DNA of 64,000 bases from Portunus trituberculatus (lineage: Eukaryota; Arthropoda; Malacostraca; Decapoda; Portunidae). The DNA lies in the NCBI RefSeq assembly GCF_017591435.1, contig NC_059293.1:21539589-21603588 (forward strand), written 5' to 3'. A program made the translations under genes and the position numbers. Below are positions 24,949 to 37,682 of the stretch, in pieces. The stretch's first letter is position 1. Each line of letters opens with the position of its first letter. Below the pieces are notes generated by a model. The model was not told the DNA's origin. It made no database searches and saw only the letters and a program-made list of their open reading frames with translations.

Positions 24949-27129
24949 ATGGACAAAAACGATGAGGTAAGAGCACTTGATCAGAAGACTTTTTTTTTTC
25001 TTTTTTTTCTTCTTGTCAGCATATGCATATCACTTATCATGGTGTCATTCTCAAGTGTGACGCAAGAGGTAAGTATATGGAGGTGTAGGAGAAAGTTATT
25101 CTTTTGTGACACCAAGGGAAGTTACCGTAAGTTAGAAGTAGCTGGTTGGCGGACGTGCGGCAGTCCCCCTACAACATGCATCACTTATCTATCCATATCT
25201 GATTACGATCCATGCTTGCTTTGGGGTCCGAGGGGTCTCCAAGCGCACGGGTTCGAATCATGTCCACGGTCCGAGTGTAGTTTGGGCTTCCTCACTCGGG
25301 GCAAAGATTTCTTAGCGGGTGGGCTTTGAGATAGGAGGAACCCCTAAAAATATCCCCTTTAGCCCATAAATTCCCGTGAAAAACCCACATGATATAAAAA
25401 AATAAAAAAAGAGCTCCCGTGTTTATCTATTCTCTCTCTTATTGTTGAGGTGTATGAGGACAACTTTCACACCAATGTCCAGCAAACAAAGTAGTACCGC
25501 GTATACTTACAAAAATACTGAGGTAGTGGTATATTTGTAACATGCTTTCAAAGGCCACACAGATGATTGCAGTCAGGCTTTCATGAATGTTTTTCCTTAC
25601 TGATGCAGAATTCTTGTCAGAGTATCACATGCAGACTTCGAGAAACACCCGTGCAGAATTGAACACCTTTTGTCCTTATTGATACGAAATAGTAGAAACA
25701 CATGTGGAAATTCCAGCATCTTATTTATTTCTCTTTACTGTCAATAGAACAATAGAAACACCCATCGAAAACTTCAGTGCCTTCCTTCACAGCGTAGAGA
25801 AATGGTTGAGATAAGACTGTGAGGCGTCAGAGATACCAGATAACACGGGACGCTTAGTTGTAAGAAAATAAGAGCTGATTTACTGATAAGGAAAGCACGA
25901 TAGTGAAATTTAAAGCAGAGCATGCAGTTTGTGAGAGAGAGGGAAAAGAGTGAGTAAGTAGGAGTGGGTGATCGAGTGCCATTACTCGTATTGGCGCTAA
26001 GGGAGTATTATTGTATGTGTGCTGATGTGGTGGGGGCGGGAGGAGGTCTTGAGATAGAACGCCGTTGCCAAGTCTTTATATAGCATGTGTAACCAAGAAC
26101 ACTTGAAAATAAAATGAGAATTATGTAACGCAACAAGCATGCTGATCTGATGACATTGAACTTTCCTCTCCCTGTTGTCAAGAGAAATGGGAAACAGAGT
26201 AGTTTTGGATTAAGAGAACGAAAACTATGTGCATTCCGATGATTGGCAATATGACACTCGTTCCAGTGATTTGTCAGTAGAGTCTTTCATCACACTTGCT
26301 TTGGAGTTGGGATGCTGGTTAGCGCCGTGTTTGGCAACTCTTATACACTTTGTCACTACATGAATAGATAACGCTGTAAAAGTCTAGCTAGTCTAGTGAC
26401 AAGGCTGCGTGACTGAGTAGTGCAGTGGCTGCCTCGCTACTTGGAACTCACGGTTTGTGGACGTGTGTGGCTATCAGTATAGTCTTTTTTGTTTTGACTG
26501 AATATAGTATGTGTCTCAGAACTAAGCCATAGATGTCACAGTACGTTGGTGTGTGGTACGTAAGGCATGTCTTAATCATCTATGGTTAGTGCGCTGTTTT
26601 GTTTTAAGTATAACCTGTGACGCAATCGACCATACTTGAGACACAGTGCTTTGCCTCTACTCATATGCTACAGATGAATGATTGAGTACCAGTGTTCTGT
26701 GTGTGAGCGCCATTTATATCATATGCAGTCAAGAGATAGAAAAACGTTGTGGTACACGACTTTACGAGACAACTAATAGGAAAAGGAGTAATTGTGTGAA
26801 TCCTCAAATGTCGGAAACCATATATATGTGTGTTTTTTCAAAAAGACAGTCCAGATTCATACAAGTAACGAGTGTCATATGATCAGCAGTTAGATGATTC
26901 ATTTTTCATTTGAAGGCGACATAAATTTTTAGCCATGACAGACCGTAGTTTTCTTTCACTGCTATTCTGTTCACTTCTTTGAAGCAAATATTAATAAGAT
27001 GCAAGGATGAATAGGAACGAAGAAACGAAAACATGATGCGAGAGAAAATGGAGAAAAAGGAGGTAAAGAAGAAAATGTGTGAAATAGGACAGCGGGCAGG
27101 TGGAAGAAAATTGTCCTGGTAATGAGTAA

Positions 27130-27182
<53 letters not shown>

Positions 27183-29871
27183 GCGTCAACGCCAGTATTC
27201 TTTGTCAATCATTCTTCCTTTTGGCAAACTCTGTCTGGTTATGTATTAGTGCATCTCTTGTTTTCCTCTGACTTGAACTGTTACAATACACTTCAAGACA
27301 CGACAGACCGTAGCTTTCCCTCACCGCTGTTCTGCTCACCTCTCCGAAGCAAGTGTTAACCAGTATACTCTGTCAGTCATCCTTTCTTTTGGTAAACTCT
27401 GAAACTTTTTATCTGGTTGTGTATTTCTTGTTTTCCTCTCACTTGAACTCGTACAGGACACTTCAAGACACGTCCTTCTAATTGGAATGAGCTTTTTGAC
27501 ATTTATTTTGAGACTGACACAAGTGAGACATGTTTTTTCTCCCAGTTTTCATTACCGTCGACCAGTGATTCCCTCACATAAAAGATAAGAAATGAACGGT
27601 TAGTAATCATAACGAAATATAATCACACATAAGCATCAAAAGGGATGTTAAGATATGAAATGATAAGATATGTTTTCTGGTCAATGCATTCCTGTTAGTT
27701 GGTATGCATATTTAATTTCTGCTATAATGTATTGCTTCTCAGTGGATACTTAGAGTGGGCATGTATATTTCCTGTCTCCACCTCCTCCTCCTCCTCCTCC
27801 TCTTCCTCCTTTCCTCCACGTCCCCTTCAGATCATATTCGCCTCTACTGCGTTCACCGAATATAGTTTTTCATTGTTTTCTGTGTTTCAGGCAACGCTCG
27901 AGGAATCCATGTCGAGTGTAAAGTGTCCTGAAGGTGACAGCGGGGCGGCGGAGAGGAGAGTCAGAGGCAAGCATGTGAGTTGCATTTATTCATGACTCAG
28001 CACGGAGACTAACACCATGCGAGGGTCATTTGCCTTGCACTTGTGTGTGAATTATATTGATTTCATGTTTTTTTCTGTCACTTAGGTCTTGGAATGATCT
28101 TTATTCTTGTTTTTCTTATTGTCCACTTTTGTTTTTAGTAATACGAAGTGTCTTGAAATAAGAATGAAGTATATAAAAGTATTTCTGGATAGTTTACAGC
28201 AGTGAGAGATTAGTGGTGTGTGGATACGTGGGTGCGAGCGGATGCAGATATGAATATTTCTGTGCTTATGCTCATTAAATGTTAAAAGGGAGCACTGTGA
28301 TTGATTAATGCAATATTAATGGTCTGAACACTTGTGGCGTTGCGTGTTCAGTGGTGAGGCTGCATTTATCTTGCTCACTTCAACGATGGCGTTGTAGTGA
28401 TGGCAATTATGTGGCGCCTTTCATTCCTATCAAGCGCCATTCTCATGAGCTCCATCACTCTCTTTTGATGTCATAGAAAAGACTGTCCGTAAGTTTCATT
28501 CTTTGAGTAATTTTTAGTCTTACATCGTCAGCTCTCCCCATCAGACGCTTCCAAGGTATCTCTCCTGTTCAACAGTCTCTTGCTCCACTCAGTCATGAAT
28601 CACCTAATTGTTGAGTCACGATGGAAGGGAAGAATATACATTTTCAAGGAACTAATAAGGGAAAAATTATTTTTGTAATTAATGAGTCAGGATTAAAAGG
28701 AGTGTATGTTCAAGGAACACGTCAAGCAGAAATAACTCTTATTACTCACTCATGAGAGGAACGAGTGCATTTCTAAGGAACTCCTAGTTTGCCAATATGA
28801 GTAATTGCGTTGCCCGTGTCTTGCAGGTTATTTTCATGATGGTGGTGGCTCTCACTTCCATCCTGCAGGGCACAGTCACCAAGGGCTGGACCGCCGTACT
28901 GCCCAAGATGCAGGACGACCCTCACAGCTTCGTGAATACCGACAGTGACGTGGCGTGGTTGGGTAGGTAAGGCGTCGTGTGGATTCTATTGCAAGCTTGG
29001 ATGAGGGTGACCTGTTTGTTGGATTTACAAGAGGTGTGTATGTCAGTGTATCTGTTTGATAAACGTCTCAACCGGTAGGCAGAGGAGAGATTACTTGACG
29101 CTTATCTCTATGCCCTGCAATGCATCGGACATTGCATAGTAAAGGATTGTCTGCCATAGCCTGCCAATATCCGTACATGTGCACACGCCCTCTCTTTCTC
29201 AGTGTCCATGACGTCCGTCGTTGGTATCCTCGCCTCGCTGGCCACAGGGCCACTGGTAGAGTGGGCGGGGCCTCGCAGGTTGTTGGCCATCGCCATGGCG
29301 GTGAGTACTGGCCTGTGGCTGCTGATGGTCTTCCCGCCCAATAAGGTGGTGTTCTTTGCCGCCAGGGCGGGGCTCGCCGCCTGCGCCTACGTTATTTCCA
29401 CAATCTCGCTGCCACTACTGGCGGAAATGAGTCCAAACAATGTTAGAGGATCTGTGTCGACTCTGTCAGAAGTTGGAGGGTCGACTGGTGTGCTTTACGG
29501 CTACCTGGTGGCGTTCCTCTTCCCTTGGAAGATTGCCACGGGGCTGTGCACACTAACGGCCGCCCTGCTGTTCCTGCCCTTGTGGCTCGTGCCTGAGGTA
29601 AGGAAGATCTTTGTCTTTACCACTGAACTGAAACGTTGAGCTGGAATTAAAAATAATTATAATCTTCAATTCACAATGTCTCCCTTTATGTTAACCACGT
29701 AGTCAATAGTGGTGAGAGCCCTGAGAGACAGGGAAGTGTTAACGAACGTGACGTACAGAACAAAGCAGACTTATACAAATGACAAAGCGGCAAACAGGCG
29801 GCGAGGGACGCACCGAATTAACAAACCCATGCACACACTCACCGACTATACTGCAAAACCTGCTTTGAGAA

Positions 29872-29905
<34 letters not shown>

Positions 29906-30067
29906 CGCCGTACTGGCTGGTGAGGAGAGGCAGACTGGATGACGCCAAGGCGTCGCTGCAGCGGCTGATGGGCTCCAAGGCTGCGAAAGCTGTGGAGGAG
30001 GAGATGGAAGCCATCACCAACCGGCCCACAGCGACCCAAACTTCCCTTCTGCAGCAGGTGACCATTC

Positions 30068-30114
<47 letters not shown>

Positions 30115-31067
30115 CATTATCTCATCATGACAGCCGTTCTTAACTACTCTTGTTCTTATTTTAAACTAATATGTGTTGTCCCTCCCTTTACTTGTGATGT
30201 GTGTCTGTGATGTGTGTTGCCTCGGCCAGAGAGCCGCTGCAGTGTGCTGGTAAGCTGTGTTGTCCGCAGTTCACGGAGCTGCGGAAGGGGCAGAACTTCC
30301 GGCCAGTGGTGCTGGTGCTGAGCTTCTTCGTGCTGCGGGAGCTTGGTGGCCGAAGCTGCATCATGATGTACACGGTGTACATTTTTCGTGACGCTGGGGT
30401 GGAGCTGGACGCCTTCACGTGCACCGTGCTGGTGGGCGCGGCTCGGCTGGTGTGCACGTGCGTGACCGCTGCCGTGCTGGACCACGTGGGGCGGCGGCCG
30501 CTGCTCATCAGCACCGCCGTGGTAGCTTCGGTGTCCCAGAGTGTGTGCGGGCTGTTCCTGTTCCTGCAGCTGCCGGGAGCGTCCATGGTACCGCTCGTCG
30601 CCGTGCTGGTGTACATCGCCGCGTACGGCACGGGCGTGGGGCCCATTCCGTGGGTGTACGTGGGGGAGCTGGTGCCCTCCCCAGTCAGGTCCCTAGGCGC
30701 CTCCATCATCACGGCGTGCGACGCGTTCGTCGTCTTCAGTATTAACTTGGCTTTCCTGAGAATCATCGACGCCATTGGTCTGGCAACGACATTTTTAGCG
30801 TTTGGGGGATTGAATTTAGTCATTGCTGTTATTGTATGCTTGTGGATCCCAGAATCTCGAGGCGTCTCCCTACACGAGCTGGAGGAAGCCTTTGCTAAGA
30901 AAGAATCTCTTTGTGATCTCAAGGAAGCCTTAGCTAAGGAAAATGATCCAGGTGAGCTCAAAGAAACCGTTGTTAAGGAACACTCTCCAGGGGATCTCAA
31001 TGTAGTGTTCATTGATAAAAAAGGCTCTTCAGATGACGTAGATGGGAAGGAGCCATGCATAGTGTGA
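24949..31067 (+). CDS. Tret1-like MFS sugar transporter A (6 exons)
   Basis: Plasma-membrane transporter of the sugar-porter branch of the MFS, closest in layout to insect facilitated trehalose transporters (Tret1). Coding exons: 24949-24966, 27891-27974, 28827-28962, 29203-29597, 29905-30057, 30270-31067, giving 527 residues with consistent phases. Motifs: EWAGPRR after TM2, PESPYWLVRRGR (210-221, split across exons 4/5), DHVGRRPLL (333-341), GPIPWVYVGE (386-395) and PESRG (456-460). About 12 hydrophobic segments are apparent. TM7 reads LRELGGRSC where GLUT/Tret1 proteins have QQ..SGIN, so the usual sugar-contact Gln/Gln/Asn are missing and the substrate is uncertain. The cytoplasmic tail (about 463-510) has imperfect 13-residue repeats. 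A 5'UTR acceptor at 24880 suggests an upstream noncoding exon. A possible poly(A) signal is AATAAA at 31451. The 28-codon exon 2 has no counterpart in paralogue B. Confidence 0.9.
25195..25410 (+). mobile_element. tRNA-derived SINE, family S3 (tentative)
   Basis: B-box-like GGTTCGAATCA at about 25249, a body with CACTCGGGGCAAAG, and an A-rich end (about 25395-25410). It lies in intron 1 of transporter A. Confidence 0.5.
26937..27480. repeat. Local duplication in intron 1 of transporter A
   Basis: The block GACAGACCGTAG...GAAGCAA at 26937-26990 recurs at 27303-27355. The block with TTGTTTTCCTCTGACTTGAAC recurs at about 27255 and 27428, each followed by CACTTCAAGACACG. A (CT)n lies at 27133-27179. 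Confidence 0.65.
27133..27179. repeat. (CT)n microsatellite
   Basis: About 46 bp in intron 1 of transporter A. Confidence 0.95.
29873..29903. repeat. (CT)n acting as polypyrimidine tract, transporter A exon 5
   Basis: The CT run leads directly into the CAG acceptor at 29902-29904. The paralogue has the same arrangement at 41636-41674. Confidence 0.85.
30071..30112. repeat. (GA)n just after exon 5 donor, transporter A
   Basis: Begins 13 nt after the exon 5 donor and is complementary to the CT tract on the other side of the same exon. Confidence 0.95.
30879..31030 (+). repeat. 39-bp coding repeat in transporter A tail
   Basis: About four imperfect 39-bp units encode ELEEAFAKKES, DLKEALAKEND, ELKETVVKEHS and DLNVVFIDKKG. 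Absent from paralogue B. Confidence 0.8.
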
Positions 31068-32275
31068 GGAGCAAGGCAGACAGATGGGATGGTGTGTCAC
31101 TCTGCATGTCACTGTCACTGATCTGTTACTTTGAACTAACAAACCCCTAGGGATCTGAGAGAGACCGGGTCAGGAGCATAGAGAGTAATAGCCTGGTTAT
31201 TTTGTAACTCTTGTCATTGGTGATGCTAGTGCTTAGGAAACTAACAACGAACACACCCACCTAATCCTGAATCGAAGCTTGTTTAATGGTGGAGAGCCGG
31301 GACAGGCGCTGAAACATGAAAATTTAGCTGGCTCTTAATTTGTGAGGAAAAAAAAATAATTAATGTATAAAGCTGCATAAGAATACTGCAATGTTGAAAG
31401 ACAAACATTTAAGGAGAATTAGTAGTGAATTAAAAAACAATGAAAATACAAATAAACAGACCTGCGATTGGAATGTATAACTGAAAAAGCTCCAACTTGA
31501 CATAAACGGCGCCTCAAATCTTTGGCTCGTTTTGCTACGTATATTCTTCACGACAAATTTCGAAGGCCATAGAGATGATTAGCCGGATTTTCAAGAGCGT
31601 TTCTCCTGTCAGTAACGTAGAAATATTCTTAATCTGTCACTATAACAGTAAAAACATTAATGAAAACCCACGTCACTTCCACCACAGCCTTTTGGAAGTA
31701 GAAATAATCGGGTTGTGGCACAGAAGGGTTTCTATAGATGGTCTCTCCAAGCAAGGCACGATTAATAGCTACAATTCACCTAATAAAGTTACATATAGAG
31801 AGTTGTATATTGATATATTGTACACATGTTTCAATATCTTCAATCTGTCATTGTTAATTTTTAGTGCCACTATCAACAAAAGTGGAATCATACATCACAT
31901 TCAACAAGGTTTTCTGGTTATCAGTAAATTGCAGAGAGAAGTTAAACAGAAAATAAGTGTGTTTGAAGGTCACTGCACTTTTAAAACCACACAAAAGGCC
32001 TTCTGGGTAAGAATCAAGGCTGTAAGGAAACTACGCTTTACTGTAGCTACCCATCCATCTTGTTCCGTCCTGAGAAATAAGCATGTTGGGTATCACTGGC
32101 GCCCAACACGGGAATATGAAGGATGACATTTATTACTCGTATTTACAGAGCAGGAGACGATGCTTCACAGCCTACACACTTCACCTGTATTGACAAAGAG
32201 CCGCACTTCTGCCTGTACGCGTCTATTTCTAAGCTTGGCGTCTGATCTCAGGTACTTTGAACTGAGTAGCAAAGG
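31068..32275. other. 3' of transporter A: no gene
   Basis: Likely 3'UTR at first (AATAAA at 31451), then part of a foldback MITE (about 31555-31660), then unique AT-rich DNA. A 183-codon open frame at 31575-32126 starts inside the MITE and resembles nothing I know. Confidence 0.5.
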
Positions 32276-32491
32276 TTAACCCCCTTCAGTACCATGACGC
32301 ATTTACATATTTATTCTGGTTACTATTTGGTGATTTTCTACAGCTTCAGAAACTCATTTGGGAGGATTAAAATAGTGAAGGTCTCGCCCATTAATCTTCT
32401 GACCTTCATAGACCTTTCCTAATGTCAGTAAAATGGTCTAATCGTACACAAATCTCAAGGTAGAAATGTGTCCCAGTATTGACGGGGTTAA
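32276..32491. mobile_element. TTAA MITE (family P, piggyBac-like)
   Basis: 216 bp, beginning TTAACCCCCTTCAGTACC and ending AGTATTGACGGGGTTAA. The ends are inverted repeats carrying TTAA on both sides. Confidence 0.75.
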
Positions 32492-32737
32492 TGGGGGTTT
32501 TCAGGATGCCTTTCATGGTCATAGTGATAATTCAACCTAAATTCATATTATCATATACACATGTGAGCACAACTTATCATCTTGGTGACCTTTGAATTAA
32601 GATCATCCTGGTGAGAACAAACAACATGTGTTACGTACATTATCTTTCCACCAACTTCCCCTTCCCCCCCTGCCTGTTATAAGCTTCTCCTCATCTCCCC
32701 AACCCCCAGCCTGTTGCCATCCTTCCCTTCATCTTCC

Positions 32738-32758
32738 CATGGTACTGAAGGGGTTAAA
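32738..32758. mobile_element. Fragment of family P MITE end
   Basis: CATGGTACTGAAGGGGTTAA alone, with no body attached. Confidence 0.5.
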
Positions 32759-32792
32759 GGCGTCTTCGCTAACTCCCCACACTCATCTGGCT

Positions 32793-32968
32793 CCGTTCAG
32801 GAACGCTTTGCTCTCTCACCACGACTATTTACCAAGGCCACAGAGATGACTAGCCGGATTTTCAAGAGTATTTCTCCAGTTAATAATGTGGAAATATTGT
32901 CACTCTGCCTCGAGAACCGTGTTAATTTAAATAAGACCTTTTGAAATAGTAGAGATGAAGCGCAGAAG
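32793..32968. mobile_element. Foldback MITE (family F)
   Basis: Starts GGAACGCTTTGCTCTCTC and ends GCAGAAGTGTTTGAG. Confidence 0.65.
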
Positions 32969-32984
32969 TGTTTGAGTTTTTTTT

Positions 32985-33308
32985 TTTTTTTTTACGGTAA
33001 GGCCTATAGCGCCTGTAGGCACACTTGAAGAGTGTATGGGAAGCGCTGTTCAGCTTCCGCCCATTAGTGGCGCAGGCAATTTTATTTATAGTGGTACCCA
33101 TATTAGGTATTAGGGCCCATATCACCACCCAAGCTCATTTTGAGTGTAACCACCTAGAACCTGGGTATCATGGTGACATGTAGGTAACTTTAAACCACTC
33201 GACAAATGGCAAAGTGTTTTAAGGCTGTACGTGGTGGGATTCGAACCTACGCGTGGAAGTCTGCCCGATCCCACGCTCACCACCTTATCCACTACGCCAC
33301 CGCCTCCC
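32985..33308 (-). mobile_element. tRNA-derived SINE, family S1, best copy
   Basis: Read on the minus strand it starts GGGAGGCGGTGGCGTAGTGG. The A box is TGGCGTAGTGG and the B box GGTTCGAATCC, about 50 nt apart, so the head resembles a tRNA with a long variable arm. It ends in poly(A) (the T run at 32979-32993). Confidence 0.8.
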
Positions 33309-33775
33309 TTAATGCAAATCCTGGTCAACATGAGTGGTGTTTCGCTAATCAGAAGTGTCCCCTCCCAGCACTGCTATCGCTGGCTGGCTCAGCAGGCAGC
33401 TGGCACAACACAAACTAATCTCATAGGAGAAAAGTTTCCCTCTCTCTGGTAAGAAGCGTGTTAGCCCATCTCTCAAATAATGCTGACCTATATAGACACG
33501 ATTTCTGAGCAAACAGACCACTATAATAGCAGCGCGTCAAGGAACTGAGGGTTGGTGCGCAGTGGGTGCCTTGTAACCGCACAGTGAACACTTGGCCACA
33601 ATGCCTTCCCATCCCTACCCAGGCGTGAGTGTGATTTTGCTCCACTTGTTTATATGGAAATGTTCACTGTGTGTGCAGTGGTGTCAGCTGGTCTTGTGAT
33701 CATACGTATGGGACAAAAATCTGCAGGATTTTGATTGTTCCCATTCCGGATGATTACGATGAAAATGTGGCTTTC

Positions 33776-33886
<111 letters not shown>

Positions 33887-34562
33887 TGGCCATATTCATC
33901 TCACGGCGTGGACTGTTTGCTATTATCTCAGTGGTTTATTTCAACTCGTGGGACTGTTTCTCAGGAGCGGCAGCTGTCATCACACTGCCGCTGCTGCTGC
34001 TGAGTGTGGCTGCAAGGGGTGGTAGGTGCGTCAGTTACAGAGTGTTGGAGTGCGGTGTATAGAAACATTATTTTCTGATCTTGTTGTGGAAGGACAGGGG
34101 AAAATAGAGTGAGGCTGCTCTCGTTCATTTTCTGCAAGGCTGTCAGGAAACTGTGAAGGAAACGCATTTTAGAAAAGAAGGAAGTGGAAATTTTATCTAA
34201 GTACACGCACCGCAGTAAAACCCCACAATACCACTGGGATTTAGCAAGTGCCGGCGCAACAGCTGTTCGTGCAGCATTTTTCAGCGCAAGAGATACTGAG
34301 AAGGTGATTACAAGACCATAAAAGTGATGGGAAAGGGGGGGTGGGAGAGGAGAGCGATTTCACTCATGTGTTTTCGAGTGTCTCCTCAGTGTCGCCCAAG
34401 ACCTCTCTCCGGTGGCGTTCCGTTTCCCTCCGTGCAAGATCTGACACTCAGGTAAGCTCTTGTGGCTGATGGATGCTGGGCTGGAGACTACAACAGTCCC
34501 CCCACTGGTCGCTGCTCCCTCCCAGCGCTGTGTGTCGCCCAGCAAAGCCGAAAGAGAGTGAC

Positions 34563-34565
<3 letters not shown>

Positions 34566-34617
<52 letters not shown>
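34566..34617. repeat. (CA)n microsatellite
   Basis: About 52 bp. Confidence 0.95.
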
Positions 34618-34619
<2 letters not shown>

Positions 34620-34750
34620 TACAAAAGCTTCACGATTCGAAAACGTGAGCCATAATTATCATTCACTTTAAATAATTTGAAGCAGCTGCTGTTTTCTCCG
34701 ACGCTATCTCTCTCTCTCTCTCTCTCTGTAAGAATCCTCTTCACGTCATA

Positions 34751-34752
<2 letters not shown>

Positions 34753-34841
<89 letters not shown>
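34753..34841. repeat. (TA)n microsatellite
   Basis: About 89 bp. Confidence 0.95.
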
Positions 34842-34843
<2 letters not shown>

Positions 34844-35948
34844 AAAGCACCAGAGCACAGGAATAGTAAGGAAATCATCAAGCAGCCATCAAGCCTACAT
34901 ATACACGCATAAACCCTCCCTGCATGACACAAACCCACAGTACTTAATAGTATTTACACCAATTGTTTCCATCCATCTTTCAAAGCTCCCTAGTACCAAG
35001 ACTAACAACTTCATTACTGATTCCATTCCATCCATGTATCACACTTACTGAGAAGGAAATGCTGGGCCGTCCATGCACTCACGCTGACCTTCACGCGGCG
35101 CACAAGTCTATGGTGTGTGTGGTAGACATCCTGTTCTGCAGCGGTACTGTCTCGCACCCATTATTTCGTGCCTCCTTATCTGGAGGTCATGGCTGTAGTG
35201 TTGTTCTTTAAGCAAGGTACTATTGATACCAGACTGGCCTTAACAATCAGTCTCGGGCAGCACATTTGTAGCACGCTTCCCTTCCTCCCTCCTCGAGTGC
35301 TCTGATAACCATTCCAACGCAGCATTACTGTGTGCGCGTTGTCTCTGCTCTCTCACTCTTCCAACAGACAATAAAATGACCCCTTTAACTCACCAATAAA
35401 AGAGAAAGTTCATCTCGCTGTTGTGTTCAAAATGTCACCGCTTTTCATCATGCTTCAGTCTTTGCAACTTTAGGTGAGCACGGAATACCATCAATCACCC
35501 ATCCTGCAGTCATTTTGAGCTTAGGGCACATCACTGAACTCAGATCATTTCATGTCTGTAGGCACACCACACTGAGACTTCTCTTCAAGGCAGGCGGTCA
35601 GCTGTGCCGTCACGTTTTGTTTCACTGAAATAAATTACAGAGTAGGCTGGTATAGGGAGGTTCCATCTGTCTCGCCCCCGCCTCTTTTAGTCGTCTTGGC
35701 GATACGTAGAGAGTACAGCGGCTGTCAGTACTGCTAACACCACCGCAAGGAGTGTGGCCTGCAGCATTGCATCATACTCAGATACCAAGACCGGAGTGTG
35801 GCAACAAAGAGCGAAGCGAAGGAATGCACCACACACCAAAATATTTATAGAAGCTCATGTTGCATCACTCAAGAACTGCGACGCACAACGCATCACTGTC
35901 ACTCACTAAGTAAGGGATTAATATAGGTGAATGGATAAGTAGCGGAAT

Positions 35949-35949
35949 G

Positions 35950-36025
<76 letters not shown>
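35949..36025. repeat. (GT)n microsatellite
   Basis: About 77 bp. Confidence 0.95.
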
Positions 36026-36028
<3 letters not shown>

Positions 36029-36246
36029 GCTGAGTGTTTAGACGAGAGCGAGGCAGGGCCATGACAACACCCCAGCCAGACATCGCCTCTCCCCGCAGTG
36101 TGTCGCCAAGGAGTCTACAGTACGCGGAAGATTTTTGTATCTGTTAGTGTTGGTCAGTACTCAGACACGCTTTGCTCTGTTAACGTGAAAATTAATCTGA
36201 TTCTCTACGAGGTTTCTTCAGTTGATAATATAGAAACCTTTGTTGT

Positions 36247-36455
36247 CTCTTCAGTACCATGACACGTCTTCATATTTATTCTGCTTACTATATGTCGATT
36301 TTGTACAGCTTCAGAAACTCATATGGGGATTGAAATAGTGAAGACTCTGAACCATTATCTTTCTGACCTCCAAAAAACCTTGCTACTGTAAATAAAATTG
36401 TCTAATCACACTTGAAACTCAAGGTAAAAATGTCTACCAATACTGAAGTAGTTAA
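36247..36455. mobile_element. TTAA MITE (family P), one end degraded
   Basis: Body and right end (ACTGAAGTAGTTAA) match the family. The left end is changed to CTCTTCAGTACC. Confidence 0.65.
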
Positions 36456-36809
36456 TCTGTCACTCGATCCATGAAAACACCCTTAATGTCAGTCTACACT
36501 TGGAAGAAAAATGCGATTATAAAAATACACATCAAAATCACAGAATTCTAAGTCACTGAAAGTAAAAACAAAATTGATATAGAAAGATTACAACCAATAA
36601 AGAAATAAGTCTAACATTACTTTTTTTTTTTTTTTTCTTTGAGTCAAGAACATGTTATGGTATGAGAATTAAAACTGATCTTTTTTTCTACTTTTTATTC
36701 TAGCTTAATTCAATTCGAGGTTTTGGATGTTCAGTGGAAGTGTGGACACATGCAAATACCTCGAAAGAAATACACTGCGCCTTTGAGTTCCTGGGCGACG
36801 TGCTGCTGG

Positions 36810-36950
36810 GAGAGGCTGTGGGTGTGTGTAGGGAGAGGCTGTGGGTGTATGTAGGGAGAGGCTGTGGGTGTGTGTAGGGAGAGGCTGTGGGTGTATGTAG
36901 GGAGAGGCTGTGGGTGTGTGTAGGGAGAAGCTGTGGCTGTGTAGGGAGGG
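36810..36950. repeat. 23-bp minisatellite, about 6 units
   Basis: Unit GGCTGTGGGTGTRTGTAGGG plus AGA, with alternating GTG/ATG variants. Confidence 0.85.
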
Positions 36951-37682
36951 TGGGAATCTGCTGTTCTTGACCTTCGTGTGTTTACTGGTCGTATCTAATG
37001 ACAGAGAGCGTTGGGCTGGAGTGTAGAGATAAAACATACCGCTTTGTTAAGTGCTGGGTTCCTAGCGTGTGTGTGTGTAATTTACCTCACCACTTGTGAC
37101 TAATCTCTTCAGTATACGATGCCTCACATGTTACGGCAGGGATGTGAGGTTAAACGCTTCATTACTTTCATTACGTTAACAAGCGAGAATTCTATCCGCT
37201 CTCCATCGCCGTCATTACGTTCACAGATGACAGTTATCCGTTTGCTAGTTGTCATCTCTCGTTACCTCGATATGGTGTTATGGTAAAAAAAAAAAAAAAA
37301 GCAAATTAATAAATAAATCAAGGTTAATTAATATTCCTAGTCAATTTTCTTACCTGGCAGAAAGTTTTATTATTTTTAATTATCATGCAAGAGAGAACAC
37401 CGCCAAGGGCAACAAAATATATATAAAAAAAAGGCTCACTGAACTTTAGATTTCCTAAGAGGTCAAAAGAGTCATCCAAAAGCGAGGGACTAATATCTCG
37501 ACACGTCTCTCTTAAAAGAACTTAAGTAGCAGGAAGATGAAAATACTGAAGCAGGCAGGGGGTTCAGAGTTTACCAGAGATAGGTATGAATGATTGAGAG
37601 TACTGGTTAATTCTTGTATTAGAGGGTTAGACAGAATAAGGATGAGAGGAAGAAGAAAGCCTTGTGCAATTTCAGCAGATCC

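Noticed and set aside
30188..31060. 290-codon open frame on the minus strand opposite the last exon of transporter A (and its copy at 42082-42777)
   Set aside because: Antisense shadow of a GC-rich coding exon; the plus strand has clear MFS motifs and splice sites.
31575..32126. 183-codon open frame
   Set aside because: Begins inside a foldback MITE, AT-rich, no recognisable domain and no homologous copy.
36810..36950. CRISPR-like regular repeats
   Set aside because: Units are directly adjacent without unique spacers and the genome is eukaryotic; an ordinary minisatellite.
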